Part shown: piece after piece, positions 27,267 through 37,222 of the stretch | How positions within the stretch are numbered: position 1 is the stretch's first letter | Layout: each line of letters opens with the position of its first letter | Origin: CBDDKW01 sp965230425 | GTDB taxonomy: Bacteria > Pseudomonadota > Gammaproteobacteria > UBA1113 | Assembly (NCBI GenBank): GCA_965230425.1 | Contig: CBDDKW010000010.1 | Span: 62,001-126,000 of the forward strand | DNA: 64,000 nucleotides | Direction of reading: 5' to 3' | The notes under the pieces: model-generated | Databases searched by the model: none | What the model was told of the DNA's origin: nothing | What the model saw: only the letters and a program-made list of their open reading frames with translations | Program-made: the position numbers and the translations under genes

Positions 27267-30200
27267 CTATATATCCCCACCAATACCTTTAAATTTTTCA
27301 ACGAATGCTGAAATTGTTTGGAAAACGCGCTGCTTCTTAGATAAATACTGCGGATTTAGTGGACTCATCTTAGGCAGAAGTGCATTCAACTCTGTACCAC
27401 TATCACTAACAAATCCACGTTTCATTGAGCTTACTATATAGCGCTTTGTAGCTTCTGTATTTAGGTTTTCAGCATTAATCAGCTCCGCTACCTCACATCG
27501 TTGCTTTTCTTGTGCAAAGCTGAAGAAAGACGCAATCACGCTGGCATTGTCGCTAAGTTCATCAAGCTCCATTTGTTTGATGAAATCAACTAGCAAACTC
27601 TCTTTAGCACGATTATCAATGCTTGCTTTTATCATACGCCGCACATCTTTGATCAGTGCTTGCTTATCTTCTATTTTCTTATTGTTTTTAAAACTCTGTT
27701 CTAAAATGTAATCTAGATTGATTTCTTGAGATTTTAGCAGCTCGACTTCAAACACTATATCCCCCCAATCGATGCTAGCTTCTTGCTTTTCTTTGGCATT
27801 CTTTTCGCGCCGTAACCAATCACGAATATCATTATAGGTAGATCGGTAATCTTGAATCTTACGCTCTGCTGGGACTTTTATAGACTTTAGCACAGCAAAA
27901 TCATCTTCATTTAAATGGTGTTCGACCTTAAATGCTTCTACTGCCTCAGCATCGTTAACATCAACATTCTGTAGGCGTTGTAAACTCGCAAATTCATCAT
28001 AGTTTTGCATAACATTTTCTACACGTAAATATTCACCGAATAGCTTAACGAAGGCCTTTTTATCAGTTTCTTTGATAATTTCATCAGGATTAGGAAAACG
28101 CTGTTCTAACTCCAAAATCACATCTAAAAAACCACGCCGCGCTTCACCAGTAATCGCATCGATGAAGCCTTCCATATACTCTTCATAGCTGTTTTCCAAT
28201 ACCATATTTTTGGTATCTTCATTACCAAACAAGTTGAGGGCATCGATAGTCGCCTGCTCTAAATCCCGGAATGTCACAATATTTCCAGTCGTTTTAGTAG
28301 CGTTATAAATACGATTTGTACGTGAAAATGATTGTATGAGACCGTGGTAACGCAGATTTTTATCTACGAATAAGGTATTGAGTGTGGGAGCATCAAAACC
28401 TGTAAGGAACATTCCAACTACGATTAGCAAGTCTATTTCCTTAGACTTAACCCGCTTAGCTAAGTCACGATAATAATTCTGAAAACCATTACTATCAATA
28501 CTGAAGTTAGTTTTGAAGATATTATTATAATCATTGATAGCTATACTTAAAAATTGTTTGGCACTACTGTTCATGGCCGACACATCAAAACTTTCATCCG
28601 AAATATCGCCCACAGCATCTTGTTCTTCATTGGCGGAGAAGGAAAAGATAGTGGCGATCTTCAGCGGCTTATGGCTATCTATTTGTAATGTACTGAGCAT
28701 TTCGTAATATAGCTTAGCTGCATCCACACTACTCACAGCAAACATAGCATTAAAACCGCTATTGTCACCCTGCAGGCGGTGAGTTTTGCGTCTATAATTG
28801 CTTAAAATATACTGGGATATTTCCCGGATGCGCTCGGGATGCAGTAGAGCTTTCTTATTTTCTGCTGCATTTAGCTTTTCTAAATTCTGTTCGGTTTCAA
28901 TGGCCTTAAATTGTGGGCGCACATCATTATAATCTACATTGAACTTCAGAACTTTTTCATCACGAATCGCATCAGCAATCACATAAGAGTGCAGTTGTTT
29001 GCCAAATACCTTAGCGGTTGTATCCGTACCTAAAGCATTTTGCGGGAAAATAGGTGTACCCGTAAAGCCAAACTGATAATATCGTTTAAACTTTTTCTTT
29101 AAGTGCCTCTGCGCTTTGCCAAACTGACTGCGGTGACATTCGTCAAAAATGAAAACCACATGCTGGTTATAAACTGGTAGGTCATTCTCGCTTTTCATTA
29201 ATTTATGTAGCTTCTGAATAGTGGTGACGATTATTTTGTTGTCGTCTTTATCCAGATTACGTTTAAGACCTACGGCACTATCCGAACCATTCACACTATC
29301 AGGCGAAAAACGCTGGTATTCTTTCATAGTCTGGTAGTCCAGATCTTTGCGATCTACCACAAACAAAACTTTATCGATAAAATCTAGTTCAGTTGCCATG
29401 CGCGCCGCTTTAAAACTGGTTAGTGTTTTACCAGAACCAGTAGTGTGCCAGACATAACCACCACTTTCCTGCTTACTCCAACTCTTAGCGGCATAAGAAC
29501 TATTGATTTTCCATAAAATACGCTCAGTAGCAGCAATCTGGTAAGGACGCATGATGAGTAGTGTATCGCTGATATCAAACACTGAGTATTGTAGCAGTAC
29601 TTTCAGCAAGGTATTTTTTTGGAAGAAGGTTGCTGTAAAATCTTTTAGGTCTTTGATCAACTCATTACCTGAGTTTGCCCAATTCATAGTAAAATCAAAG
29701 CTTTTTTTATTCTGCTGCGCAGTATTAGCAAAGTAACGTGTGTCGGTACCGTTAGAAATTACAAATATCTGCAGATATTTATACAATGAGTTCTTGCTAT
29801 TGAGGCTCTCTTTGCGATAACGTTGTATCTGGTTAAATGCCTCACGTATGGCTGCGCCACGCTTCTTCAGCTCGACTTGCACTAATGGGAGGCCATTAAT
29901 CAGAATGGTTACATCATAACGATTAGTATGTGTACCGGCCTGCCTAAATTGCGTTAACACCTGCACTTTGTTACGGGCGATATTCTTTTTATCGTGCAGA
30001 TAGATGTTTTGAATATGACCATCATCAAATACGAAATCATAAATATAATTATCATGAATTTTGCGGGTTTTATCAACGATGCTATCACTAGGTTTGTCTA
30101 AATAAATTTCAACAAAGCGCCTCCATTCGTCGTCAGTAAATTCTACAGCATTGAGTATTTCTAACTGTACTCGCACATTGGCTAGCATGGCTTCTTGGGT

Positions 30201-30368
30201 TTTTAGTTCTGGAAGGAATTCATAACCTTGACTTTCTAAATCCTGAACAAACTCTCGCTCCAAGTCATTTTCACTTTGATAAGCTTTCGCAGAGTCTCCT
30301 TCCTTAGTATATTTCTGCAGAACGATAAAATGATTCGATTCAGCAATAGATTTCGTGTGCTCAACCAT
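27267..30368 (-). CDS. hsdR: Type I restriction enzyme, R (endonuclease/translocase) subunit
   Basis: The 1033-residue subunit moves DNA and cuts it at a distance in the HsdR2M2S complex. Visible parts: N-terminal PD-(D/E)xK nuclease (Asp ~150, ELKK ~165-170), Walker A in TTGSGKTLTSFKAA near 310, the DEAD-like FDECHRS near 405, and later SF2 motifs (TGFDAPTLNTLFVDK; QSFSRTNRIYN). I chose the ATG at 30368 because AGGAGG lies 6 bp upstream; a longer frame from 30395 would overlap prrC. It is the last gene of hsdM-hsdS-prrC-hsdR. Confidence 0.95.
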   Translation of the reverse strand: MVEHTKSIAESNHFIVLQKYTKEGDSAKAYQSENDLEREFVQDLESQGYEFLPELKTQEAMLANVRVQLEILNAVEFTDDEWRRFVEIYLDKPSDSIVDKTRKIHDNYIYDFVFDDGHIQNIYLHDKKNIARNKVQVLTQFRQAGTHTNRYDVTILINGLPLVQVELKKRGAAIREAFNQIQRYRKESLNSKNSLYKYLQIFVISNGTDTRYFANTAQQNKKSFDFTMNWANSGNELIKDLKDFTATFFQKNTLLKVLLQYSVFDISDTLLIMRPYQIAATERILWKINSSYAAKSWSKQESGGYVWHTTGSGKTLTSFKAARMATELDFIDKVLFVVDRKDLDYQTMKEYQRFSPDSVNGSDSAVGLKRNLDKDDNKIIVTTIQKLHKLMKSENDLPVYNQHVVFIFDECHRSQFGKAQRHLKKKFKRYYQFGFTGTPIFPQNALGTDTTAKVFGKQLHSYVIADAIRDEKVLKFNVDYNDVRPQFKAIETEQNLEKLNAAENKKALLHPERIREISQYILSNYRRKTHRLQGDNSGFNAMFAVSSVDAAKLYYEMLSTLQIDSHKPLKIATIFSFSANEEQDAVGDISDESFDVSAMNSSAKQFLSIAINDYNNIFKTNFSIDSNGFQNYYRDLAKRVKSKEIDLLIVVGMFLTGFDAPTLNTLFVDKNLRYHGLIQSFSRTNRIYNATKTTGNIVTFRDLEQATIDALNLFGNEDTKNMVLENSYEEYMEGFIDAITGEARRGFLDVILELEQRFPNPDEIIKETDKKAFVKLFGEYLRVENVMQNYDEFASLQRLQNVDVNDAEAVEAFKVEHHLNEDDFAVLKSIKVPAERKIQDYRSTYNDIRDWLRREKNAKEKQEASIDWGDIVFEVELLKSQEINLDYILEQSFKNNKKIEDKQALIKDVRRMIKASIDNRAKESLLVDFIKQMELDELSDNASVIASFFSFAQEKQRCEVAELINAENLNTEATKRYIVSSMKRGFVSDSGTELNALLPKMSPLNPQYLSKKQRVFQTISAFVEKFKGIGGDI

Positions 30369-30378
30369 GCTATTCCTC

Positions 30379-31539
30379 CTACTGTACAAAGCCATAATTA
30401 TTGATTAAGTTATCAAGCAATAGCTTAATGATTTGTTTTTCAGGGCCTGTGGGTTCTGCAATCTCTTCATTAGACAGAGTACGGTGACTACTGAAGGTAA
30501 TGATACGCTGTAAATAGCCATCCTTATCACCCGGCGCGGTTTCCAATAAATCTGTCCAATGTTCGTACCCCAGAAAATGTGCTGTTTTTTCATATAGGTT
30601 CCGCAGTAAGGTGAAGTGATATTTCTGAACCTGATTGCTGGAAATTGCCAGCTCAAGGCTTTGCTTTAAATACAGGTGATAAGAAAAGCTCTTGTTGGAA
30701 TCGCCCTGCTTATTCTCAAGGTAAAATGTTCCATCCTCAGAACACTTTAGCAGATAGCAGTTCTTATTATTTAGCTCGTTATACAATACGTTGTAGAATA
30801 GTAGGCTATGTGTGGTGATAATAAACTTAAGCTGAGATTGACTATCTTTGATTAAGTCCGCCAGATTGACAGCCAATTCAATTAAATGGTTTTCATCGAG
30901 CGAGCTAACAGGGTCATCAATGAATACATATTCTAGCTGGTTAAACTGATCTGTTTCACGCTCACTCATATCAGAGACGTTAAGAATAGTGATCACCTGA
31001 TCTAGCAAGGTATAAAATATGCTCCAGATGAAATTACTTTCTTCCGCTTTGGAAATCTTCAGGTTGCCTAAACGTTGATCATTACCTGATTCAAGTGAGA
31101 ATGTCACTTCAGAAAAAGCCCTGATCCTTATCTCTTTTTTTGGATCATTGGGATCATTGACTTTATATGCCTGATTAAACCGCGGGGTCAACTTATGGTT
31201 GGCATAGCGCTGAAAATTAGTGATGATGTTACGGTCCTGCCCCTGATCTTTAAGTATCCAATCCGTAAAGGTATTGGGCTGAATTTTAAGCTTTGGGTCG
31301 GCATCCAATTCCAAGTCATTATCCCAATAAAACAGATCTTCTGTAAAAGCGTTGTAATAGAGTATTTTAGCACGAGACAATTCTGTTTCTTCTTCACTTT
31401 CAGCATTTTTGGGAGCAATCAACTGCTTAAATTCTCGCGAAAGGCGTGTTTTACCCGAGCCATTAAAAGCGTAGATTAACTGTACTTTTTTATTGGCATC
31501 TTTTAGTTGCAAGGCTATCTCTGTAAGCGTATGGCTCAT
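30379..31539 (-). CDS. prrC: PrrC-type anticodon nuclease (ABC-ATPase fused to RNase)
   Basis: A 386-residue protein (E. coli PrrC 396). Walker A is at 24-31 (AFNGSGKT), Walker B and D-loop at 207-214 (IDDPVSSLD), and the H-loop at His244 (ITTHS). In the C-terminal part, Arg313-x3-Glu317 (RNLYE) and His352 (SSHR) match the spacing of the PrrC catalytic triad Arg320-Glu324-His356. In E. coli, PrrC is kept silent by its type IC enzyme and cuts tRNA-Lys next to the wobble base when phage disables restriction. The gene sits between hsdS (1 bp away) and hsdR, the prrABCD order. The target tRNA here is unknown. Confidence 0.88.
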   Translation of the reverse strand: MSHTLTEIALQLKDANKKVQLIYAFNGSGKTRLSREFKQLIAPKNAESEEETELSRAKILYYNAFTEDLFYWDNDLELDADPKLKIQPNTFTDWILKDQGQDRNIITNFQRYANHKLTPRFNQAYKVNDPNDPKKEIRIRAFSEVTFSLESGNDQRLGNLKISKAEESNFIWSIFYTLLDQVITILNVSDMSERETDQFNQLEYVFIDDPVSSLDENHLIELAVNLADLIKDSQSQLKFIITTHSLLFYNVLYNELNNKNCYLLKCSEDGTFYLENKQGDSNKSFSYHLYLKQSLELAISSNQVQKYHFTLLRNLYEKTAHFLGYEHWTDLLETAPGDKDGYLQRIITFSSHRTLSNEEIAEPTGPEKQIIKLLLDNLINNYGFVQ

Positions 31540-31540
31540 T

Positions 31541-32767
31541 CTATGCTACTTCCTCGCGCTTTGGAAAACTCAATAGCAAATCGCGGTAGTATTCATATTG
31601 TTTTTGCCGAAGCTCAATTTCTCGTGGCAAACCTTCGCTAAGTGAAGTGGTCAACGCGTCGAATTTATCGAGGATGTTAACGATGCGTGCCTGTTCGACT
31701 TTATTCGTTGGAATAGGTACTTTATATTCCATGATTTTTGACTTGTTGCCACGTGGCATTTTGGCACCCTTAGCGTGCTTCATATTATATTCGAAAAATT
31801 TATCATCAGCCAGCACATGATATAAATAACGAGCATTCAACGTTTTATCGGTAATATGCACTACCAACACATCACCATTTGCTCCGCCAACACAGTCTGC
31901 ATGCCATATTTTTTTCAAGTAAGGACGGATATTACCGATTAAAATATCCTCTTCACGATATTCAGTCATCTTTCCTGATGTCGGCACATAATTGGATTCC
32001 ACCTTTCCAGTACGATTTTGTAGGAGATTATCAACACCTATATAATTCGTTTTATCAAGCTGATCACAGCTTATACGCGTTTTAGAGTATTCCGCAACTT
32101 CCCCCAACGCCTTCCACTCCGCATTACTTCCACCAAAACTGAGAAGTTGATCACGATAATAGTCGTATTGTTTTTTACGAGCAGTCAGCTCGGCAGTCAG
32201 CTCGGCGGTCAGAGAGGTAAATGCATCTAAGATCCGTACAATTTCAGCCTGTATCGCTAGCGACTTCTCAGCGTTATCAGGGCATGGGATAGCGATTTGA
32301 ATTTTTGACAAATCGTTAGCAGAAACATCAATTACTTTTGCTCCCTTTGCATAGATTCGTTTTGCTTTTTCAAATGTAGCCGTTTGCGTAAAATACGCAA
32401 AATACATCCCTAAAATGTTTTTACTTGGTTTGAAGATAGTAGCATGCCCACCTGTTACGGCTTCTTCTTTTCCCAAATAGACCAATGGCGTACCTACATC
32501 TTCAAAGTTCTCACTTGTATTGGTTATCACAACATCGCCTGTGCGGACTTTTTTTAAAGCTGCGGCTGTTTCAGGTGAAACAAATGATATTGTAGATGTG
32601 GTTGATAGACCATAATAGGTATAAATTTGTCCATAGTGAATCGCAGGAACTCCAGTTTGCGTGAAGTCTTTTTTGGGCAAGCCATTTCCACGAACTAGCT
32701 CACCCAATGTTCCCAACGGCTTCCACTCTACCTCAGCACCATCAAACAGTTTTTCAAGGTAGCTCAT
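31541..32767 (-). CDS. hsdS: Type I restriction-modification specificity subunit
   Basis: A 408-residue subunit with two target-recognition domains (about 15-160 and 215-360), each followed by a conserved helical spacer ending in KKQYDYYRDQLLSF (198-211) and RQKQYEYYRDLLLSF (near the C-terminus). The central spacer contains TAEL twice (187-194), encoded by 12-bp direct repeats (32181-32204, with a degenerate third unit to 32216), the feature that sets the DNA spacer length in EcoR124-type (type IC) enzymes. It overlaps hsdM by 4 bp (ATGA). The recognition sequence cannot be read from the protein. Confidence 0.95.
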   Translation of the reverse strand: MSYLEKLFDGAEVEWKPLGTLGELVRGNGLPKKDFTQTGVPAIHYGQIYTYYGLSTTSTISFVSPETAAALKKVRTGDVVITNTSENFEDVGTPLVYLGKEEAVTGGHATIFKPSKNILGMYFAYFTQTATFEKAKRIYAKGAKVIDVSANDLSKIQIAIPCPDNAEKSLAIQAEIVRILDAFTSLTAELTAELTARKKQYDYYRDQLLSFGGSNAEWKALGEVAEYSKTRISCDQLDKTNYIGVDNLLQNRTGKVESNYVPTSGKMTEYREEDILIGNIRPYLKKIWHADCVGGANGDVLVVHITDKTLNARYLYHVLADDKFFEYNMKHAKGAKMPRGNKSKIMEYKVPIPTNKVEQARIVNILDKFDALTTSLSEGLPREIELRQKQYEYYRDLLLSFPKREEVA

Positions 32768-34311
32768 GCTTCAATCTCCGCAACAATAGTATCAATATCA
32801 CTACGTAGCTGCTCTATCTTACTGATGGTTATCTTTAATTCTGCATTAAGCTCATCGATATTGATCACTTCTCGAGTATCTTTCGGTTCAACGTAAGAGC
32901 TGACGGAAAGGCCGTAATCATTAGCGACAATCTTTTCATAAGGCACTGACTCAGCTATGTGTGGGACATTCTCTTTACTGTCAAACAACTCCATAATATG
33001 CTGGATATGCTTATCGTACATCACGTTATTATTAGTTTCTTTTTTGAAGAATTCCTCACCACTTGCATCAATAAACTGAACATTGGTATTACGTTTATTT
33101 TTCGCCAACACTAAAATTGTTACCGCAATGGTAGTACCGTAGAATAAATTTGGCGCCAGTGAAATTACTGTTTCAACATAGTTGTTGTCAACCAGATATT
33201 TGCGGATTTTCTGCTCCGCTCCACCGCGGTAAAAAACACCAGGGAAACACACAATAGCGGCTCGGCCTTTGCTAGATAGATAACTCAACGCGTGCATCAC
33301 GAAAGCAAAATCTGCTTTTGATTTTGGGGCGAGCGCACCCGCGGGAGCGAAGCGGTCATCATTAATTAATGTCGGGTCATCTGCACCGATCCATTTCACT
33401 GAGTAAGGCGGGTTAGACACAATAGCATCAAAGGGTTTATCGTTACCAAAGTGTGGACTAATAAGCGTATCACCTTGCTTTATCTCAAACTTGTCGTAAC
33501 TAATATTGTGCAAAAACATGTTCATCCGCGCTAAATTATACGTGGTATGGTTAAGCTCCTGACCAAAAAAACCCTCTTCGATAATATGGCCATCAAAATG
33601 CTTTTTGGCTTGCAGTAGCAGAGAGCCTGAGCCACAAGCAGGGTCGTAAATTTTATTCACGCTCGTTTGTTTGTGCATGGCAAGCTGTGCGATGAGTTTG
33701 GAGACATGTTGGGGGGTAAAGAACTCACCGCCAGATTTACCTGCATTAGCGGCATAGTTGGAAATCAAAAATTCATAAGCATCACCGAAAAGGTCAATCT
33801 GGCTGCCATGAAAATCGCCAAAATCTAGCCCTGCAACCCCTTTTAGCACAGCAGCAAGGCGGGCATTTTTAGCCTCTACTGTGCTGCCAAGCCGTTTGCT
33901 GGTGGTATCAAAATCAGCAAATAGGTCTTTGATATCCTGCTCTGATGGGTAGCCACTAGCAGAACTTTCTATTTTTTCAAATATATCAGCCAAATCGGTA
34001 TTCAATCTATCATTACTATTGGCATTTTTTACAACATTAACGAATAATTGACTTGGGTAGATAAAGTAGCCCTTGGTCTTGATTGCATCTTCTTTAATTT
34101 CTGAAGTTATGATCTTATCCGCTAGCCCAGCATAGTTAATGCTGTCATCACCTGCTTCAATATAGCTAACAAAATTTTCACTAATGAAACGGTAGAACAG
34201 CGCACCTAGCACGTACTGCTTAAAATCCCAACCATCGACCGCACCGCGCACATCATTGGCAATCTGCCAGATTTGGCGTTGCAGTGCAGCGCGTTGTTGA
34301 TTTGCTGTCAT
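32764..34311 (-). CDS. hsdM: Type I restriction-modification DNA methyltransferase subunit
   Basis: A 515-residue N6-adenine methyltransferase (EcoR124 HsdM 520). It shows the HsdM N-terminal helical domain (about 10-150), the SAM-binding motif DPACGSGSLLLQA near 222, the catalytic motif IV NPPYSVKW near 297, GGEFFTPQHVSKLIAQL just before motif I, and a coiled-coil C-terminus that contacts HsdS. It is the first gene of the operon; upstream lies 623 bp without an intact gene. Methylates the site and provides the core for HsdS and HsdR. Confidence 0.96.
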   Translation of the reverse strand: MTANQQRAALQRQIWQIANDVRGAVDGWDFKQYVLGALFYRFISENFVSYIEAGDDSINYAGLADKIITSEIKEDAIKTKGYFIYPSQLFVNVVKNANSNDRLNTDLADIFEKIESSASGYPSEQDIKDLFADFDTTSKRLGSTVEAKNARLAAVLKGVAGLDFGDFHGSQIDLFGDAYEFLISNYAANAGKSGGEFFTPQHVSKLIAQLAMHKQTSVNKIYDPACGSGSLLLQAKKHFDGHIIEEGFFGQELNHTTYNLARMNMFLHNISYDKFEIKQGDTLISPHFGNDKPFDAIVSNPPYSVKWIGADDPTLINDDRFAPAGALAPKSKADFAFVMHALSYLSSKGRAAIVCFPGVFYRGGAEQKIRKYLVDNNYVETVISLAPNLFYGTTIAVTILVLAKNKRNTNVQFIDASGEEFFKKETNNNVMYDKHIQHIMELFDSKENVPHIAESVPYEKIVANDYGLSVSSYVEPKDTREVINIDELNAELKITISKIEQLRSDIDTIVAEIEA

Positions 34312-34330
34312 CCTTTATCCTCTATTACTT

Positions 34331-34486
34331 TTACTGTTGTTCATTATTAAACCAACCTTTCTTACTCTTCAGAAACCGCCGCTGGCTGTCCATTTTGAAG
34401 CCTGCAACCTTATCCTCAAATGCAAATTCATAGGTGATTTTCTCTGCAATCTCCAAATAATCGGCAAGTATATCACGGTCATAATG
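34331..34486 (-). pseudogene. C-terminal gene remnant upstream of hsdM
   Basis: On the reverse strand 51 codons are open (HYDRDILADYLEIAEKITYE onward, ending KKGWFNNEQQ) directly after an in-frame TAG and without a start. The composition is protein-like, so this looks like the tail of a lost gene. I do not recognise the family. The remaining 34487-34934 holds no intact frame or clear signal on either strand. Confidence 0.4.
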
Positions 34487-34934
34487 CTACCACTGAGCGT
34501 GGATTGAAAATAGTGGAAAATCGATTAAGAATCAACTCACTTATTGAAGGACACCAAGCTATAAGCTAAAGTCGCACCGCAATAAGGCTTGATGAAATCG
34601 TCTACTTACTATGGGGTTTGCTCGCTTTTTTTGGTTATTTTCATGCTCGCTTCCTTGCTATGAAAGTACTGTGTGAAAATATAATGCATATTTTCTGAGC
34701 AAGCACGAAGTATTATCCAACGTTGATAATTATAGTTGCGGGTGCTGATGACTAAATGCCAGCCACTCTGGGTATAGTTTTACCACTGGGCATTCTTCTA
34801 CCATTTTCAATAAAGTTCTTGAGTATCATAAATCGTACTAGTGTCATTCGTTTTAAATATCCAATAATTCTTTGTAAGGCACCGGTGAATGTCATCTAGC
34901 CAAGAGATGGCAGCAATCCAATAATATACCCACT

Positions 34935-36383
34935 CTACTCATTATCATCTGTCCCTAGAAAGTCGACAATATCAACAATACGGTAAAAATAATCGCTGGT
35001 AGCCACTGCAGAAGAAACGCCGCCTATATGGAATAACACAGGAATACACGCAAATCCTCTAGGGACTTTTAATGCCTGAACTTTATCTTTCATCTGGTCA
35101 ATAATCTCAATCCCAAGCTCGCGACGCTTAAATTTAAACTCACATATAAATAAATTTCTAGTGATCGTTTGCACTAAATAATCAATTTGGCATCCTGATC
35201 TGGTCGTTGTTTTAGTTTGCCGATACGGACCATCAGCCACAATATCGCCTACTGATAGGCCAATAGACTCTAGTAGTTGTACACGATTCTGTAGTAATAA
35301 CTGCTCAAGTTGCAAACCTATGTGCGCATCAAACCCTGGTAACTGAGATAACGGCATACCTTGAAAGCCACCTAAATCTATTTTATTTCTTTGCGGCTCT
35401 ATTAGCTTTAAATAAAAACGCATATAAGGATCACAAATACGGTATAAACTTTGTTTTAATGTGGCCGTAGTTTTAAATGACCATAGGTCTTGTTTTTTTA
35501 CAAATCCGGCAGTAATTAAATGTGTCATGAAATCACTAAGCGTTCCGCTATGTGAAAATCCGATAGCAGTGCGTATTTCAGCAAGTGTTTTCATCCCATC
35601 TTTAAGAACATCTAATATTTTTTTATAGGTTTCACCTTTTACATTAAACAAATCATGAAAAATACGATCAAACTCTAGTACTAACAAACTATCTTTTTCA
35701 AAACACAGTTGGCTAATTAAATTATCGGCAGTTTGACCTGCAGATACTTGCTCTAAATACCATGGGATCCCGCCCAGAATACTTAAGAGTTTATAAACGT
35801 CATATGCAGAACCTCGAAATCCAGAGGCATTAAGTAAACTTGCGCTATCAGGTATTATGAGTGGCTCCAAAGTAATTGTTAAATTAATCCGGCCAAAAAA
35901 TGCTGTGCTTTTTAAAATATTATCCTCAATCCATGTAGAAACTGAACCACAAAAAACAACTATGACCGGCACGGCTTGCTTATCCCACCACGCTTTGAGT
36001 TTAGGTATAAAACTTGGATCAGCACAACCCATCCAAGAAATTTCATCAAATAGTACAAGATCACCTGGGCTGAGATGTTTGCCAAGGTATTCGAAGGCAT
36101 CACTCCAATCATGGAATGTAAAAGGCGATACATTAAGTAGTGTTGCTAGCTGCCTAGCAAAGTGATCTCGCTGACTTTGGGCATTCACACCTTCCTGGGG
36201 AGCTAGGCCGGAAAAGTCCCAAAATTTGTTCTCATGATGTTTATGGGCAAATTCCGTAATGAGGCGACTTTTCCCGACTCTTCGACGACCTTTTACCACA
36301 ACTAAGCTGGGTGCTTGCTTTTTATATAATATTTCTAAGCGTTCTAATTCGTTTAATCTACCAATGAATGCATGTGATCTCAT
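34935..36383 (-). CDS. AAA/STAND ATPase with C-terminal nuclease-like (DUF234) domain
   Basis: A 482-residue protein of the 'ATP-binding protein, DUF234' type. The N-terminal ATPase has Walker A at 32-39 (GRRRVGKS), Walker B VLFDEISWMG near 110-120, and a sensor region VFCGSVSTW. A winged-helix region is at about 260-320. The C-terminal PD-(D/E)xK-like core carries QIDYLVQ and then FICEFKF at about 400-420. The family is common in archaea and bacteria, often near defence genes or in islands, with no settled function. The gene stands alone between hsdM and the tox-like operon. Confidence 0.8.
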   Translation of the reverse strand: MRSHAFIGRLNELERLEILYKKQAPSLVVVKGRRRVGKSRLITEFAHKHHENKFWDFSGLAPQEGVNAQSQRDHFARQLATLLNVSPFTFHDWSDAFEYLGKHLSPGDLVLFDEISWMGCADPSFIPKLKAWWDKQAVPVIVVFCGSVSTWIEDNILKSTAFFGRINLTITLEPLIIPDSASLLNASGFRGSAYDVYKLLSILGGIPWYLEQVSAGQTADNLISQLCFEKDSLLVLEFDRIFHDLFNVKGETYKKILDVLKDGMKTLAEIRTAIGFSHSGTLSDFMTHLITAGFVKKQDLWSFKTTATLKQSLYRICDPYMRFYLKLIEPQRNKIDLGGFQGMPLSQLPGFDAHIGLQLEQLLLQNRVQLLESIGLSVGDIVADGPYRQTKTTTRSGCQIDYLVQTITRNLFICEFKFKRRELGIEIIDQMKDKVQALKVPRGFACIPVLFHIGGVSSAVATSDYFYRIVDIVDFLGTDDNE

Positions 36384-36535
36384 AATAGTCTTGCCTGCTC
36401 AAAATAAATAAAAGTATATAATGAGCAGTAAGCCCTGTCAATTTTAACTGCTCAAAACGCACTTTATTGCAACTTGAGCAATTTAACAGGTCGATTTTTA
36501 CACCAATCAAGATGATCCGTGCAAATATTAGTCAC

Positions 36536-37174
36536 TTATTTCATTTCTGCCAGCTTGGCAAACGTGACTCGGTAGAAGTTATTTTTTTGCATGCGATACA
36601 GATCTAACTCATCAAAAACTAATAAGCCTGCCTCTTCTAATAAGTCATATAACTCATCATCAGAAAAATACTTATGCAATCTACCATTATCATCCACACG
36701 CATTTCACTCTTTTGATCTTTGAACGTGGAAAGCACCATAATGCCCTCAGTAGACAATAAGGCAGCAGCACGTTTTAAATAATCAGCATAGACCGTTGGA
36801 TCTTGATGATGAAAACAACCATTATCTAAAATTAAATCAAACAATTTAAGTGAGTAGAAAGACAAAAAATCCGTATCGAGAAATTCAATATTTGCAAAAT
36901 AGTCGCTGATCTCAGACCACGCTTCATGCACACATAAATCAATACCTAATACTGATTGAAACATCTTGGCGAAATAGAGCGCGTCTCTCCCTGCACCACA
37001 ACCAATATCAAGGACTCTAGTTGCAAAAGGTAATTTCAATTGTCCTTGTATGAGTGCCGGAATAACTCGCATTTGAATATCATCAGTCCAGTCATCACTG
37101 TGTTCAGAATAATGCTGGGTAAAGGCACTCTTTAGTGTATTATTATATTCTTGGATCGTTACTTGATTATACAT
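36536..37174 (-). CDS. SAM-dependent methyltransferase (last gene of the tox-like operon)
   Basis: A 212-residue class I methyltransferase. The SAM-binding motif is VLDIGCGAGRDALYF (about 58-72), an acidic residue follows in VLGIDLC, and motif IV is DLILDNGCFHH. The start at 37174 is preferred over 37189 because GGAG lies 7 bp before it. In toxoflavin clusters a methyltransferase (ToxA) N-methylates the azapteridine; this gene's place at the end of an operon with a GTP cyclohydrolase II makes that role plausible but unproven. It also resembles TehB-like small methyltransferases. Confidence 0.8.
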   Translation of the reverse strand: MYNQVTIQEYNNTLKSAFTQHYSEHSDDWTDDIQMRVIPALIQGQLKLPFATRVLDIGCGAGRDALYFAKMFQSVLGIDLCVHEAWSEISDYFANIEFLDTDFLSFYSLKLFDLILDNGCFHHQDPTVYADYLKRAAALLSTEGIMVLSTFKDQKSEMRVDDNGRLHKYFSDDELYDLLEEAGLLVFDELDLYRMQKNNFYRVTFAKLAEMK

Positions 37175-37222
37175 AAGCTTACTCCACATCTATGTACCCT
37201 TATATACCTATACACTCAAATA

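Noticed and set aside
30369..30395. Nine-codon N-terminal extension of HsdR
   Set aside because: The downstream ATG at 30368 has AGGAGG at ideal spacing; the extension would overlap prrC.
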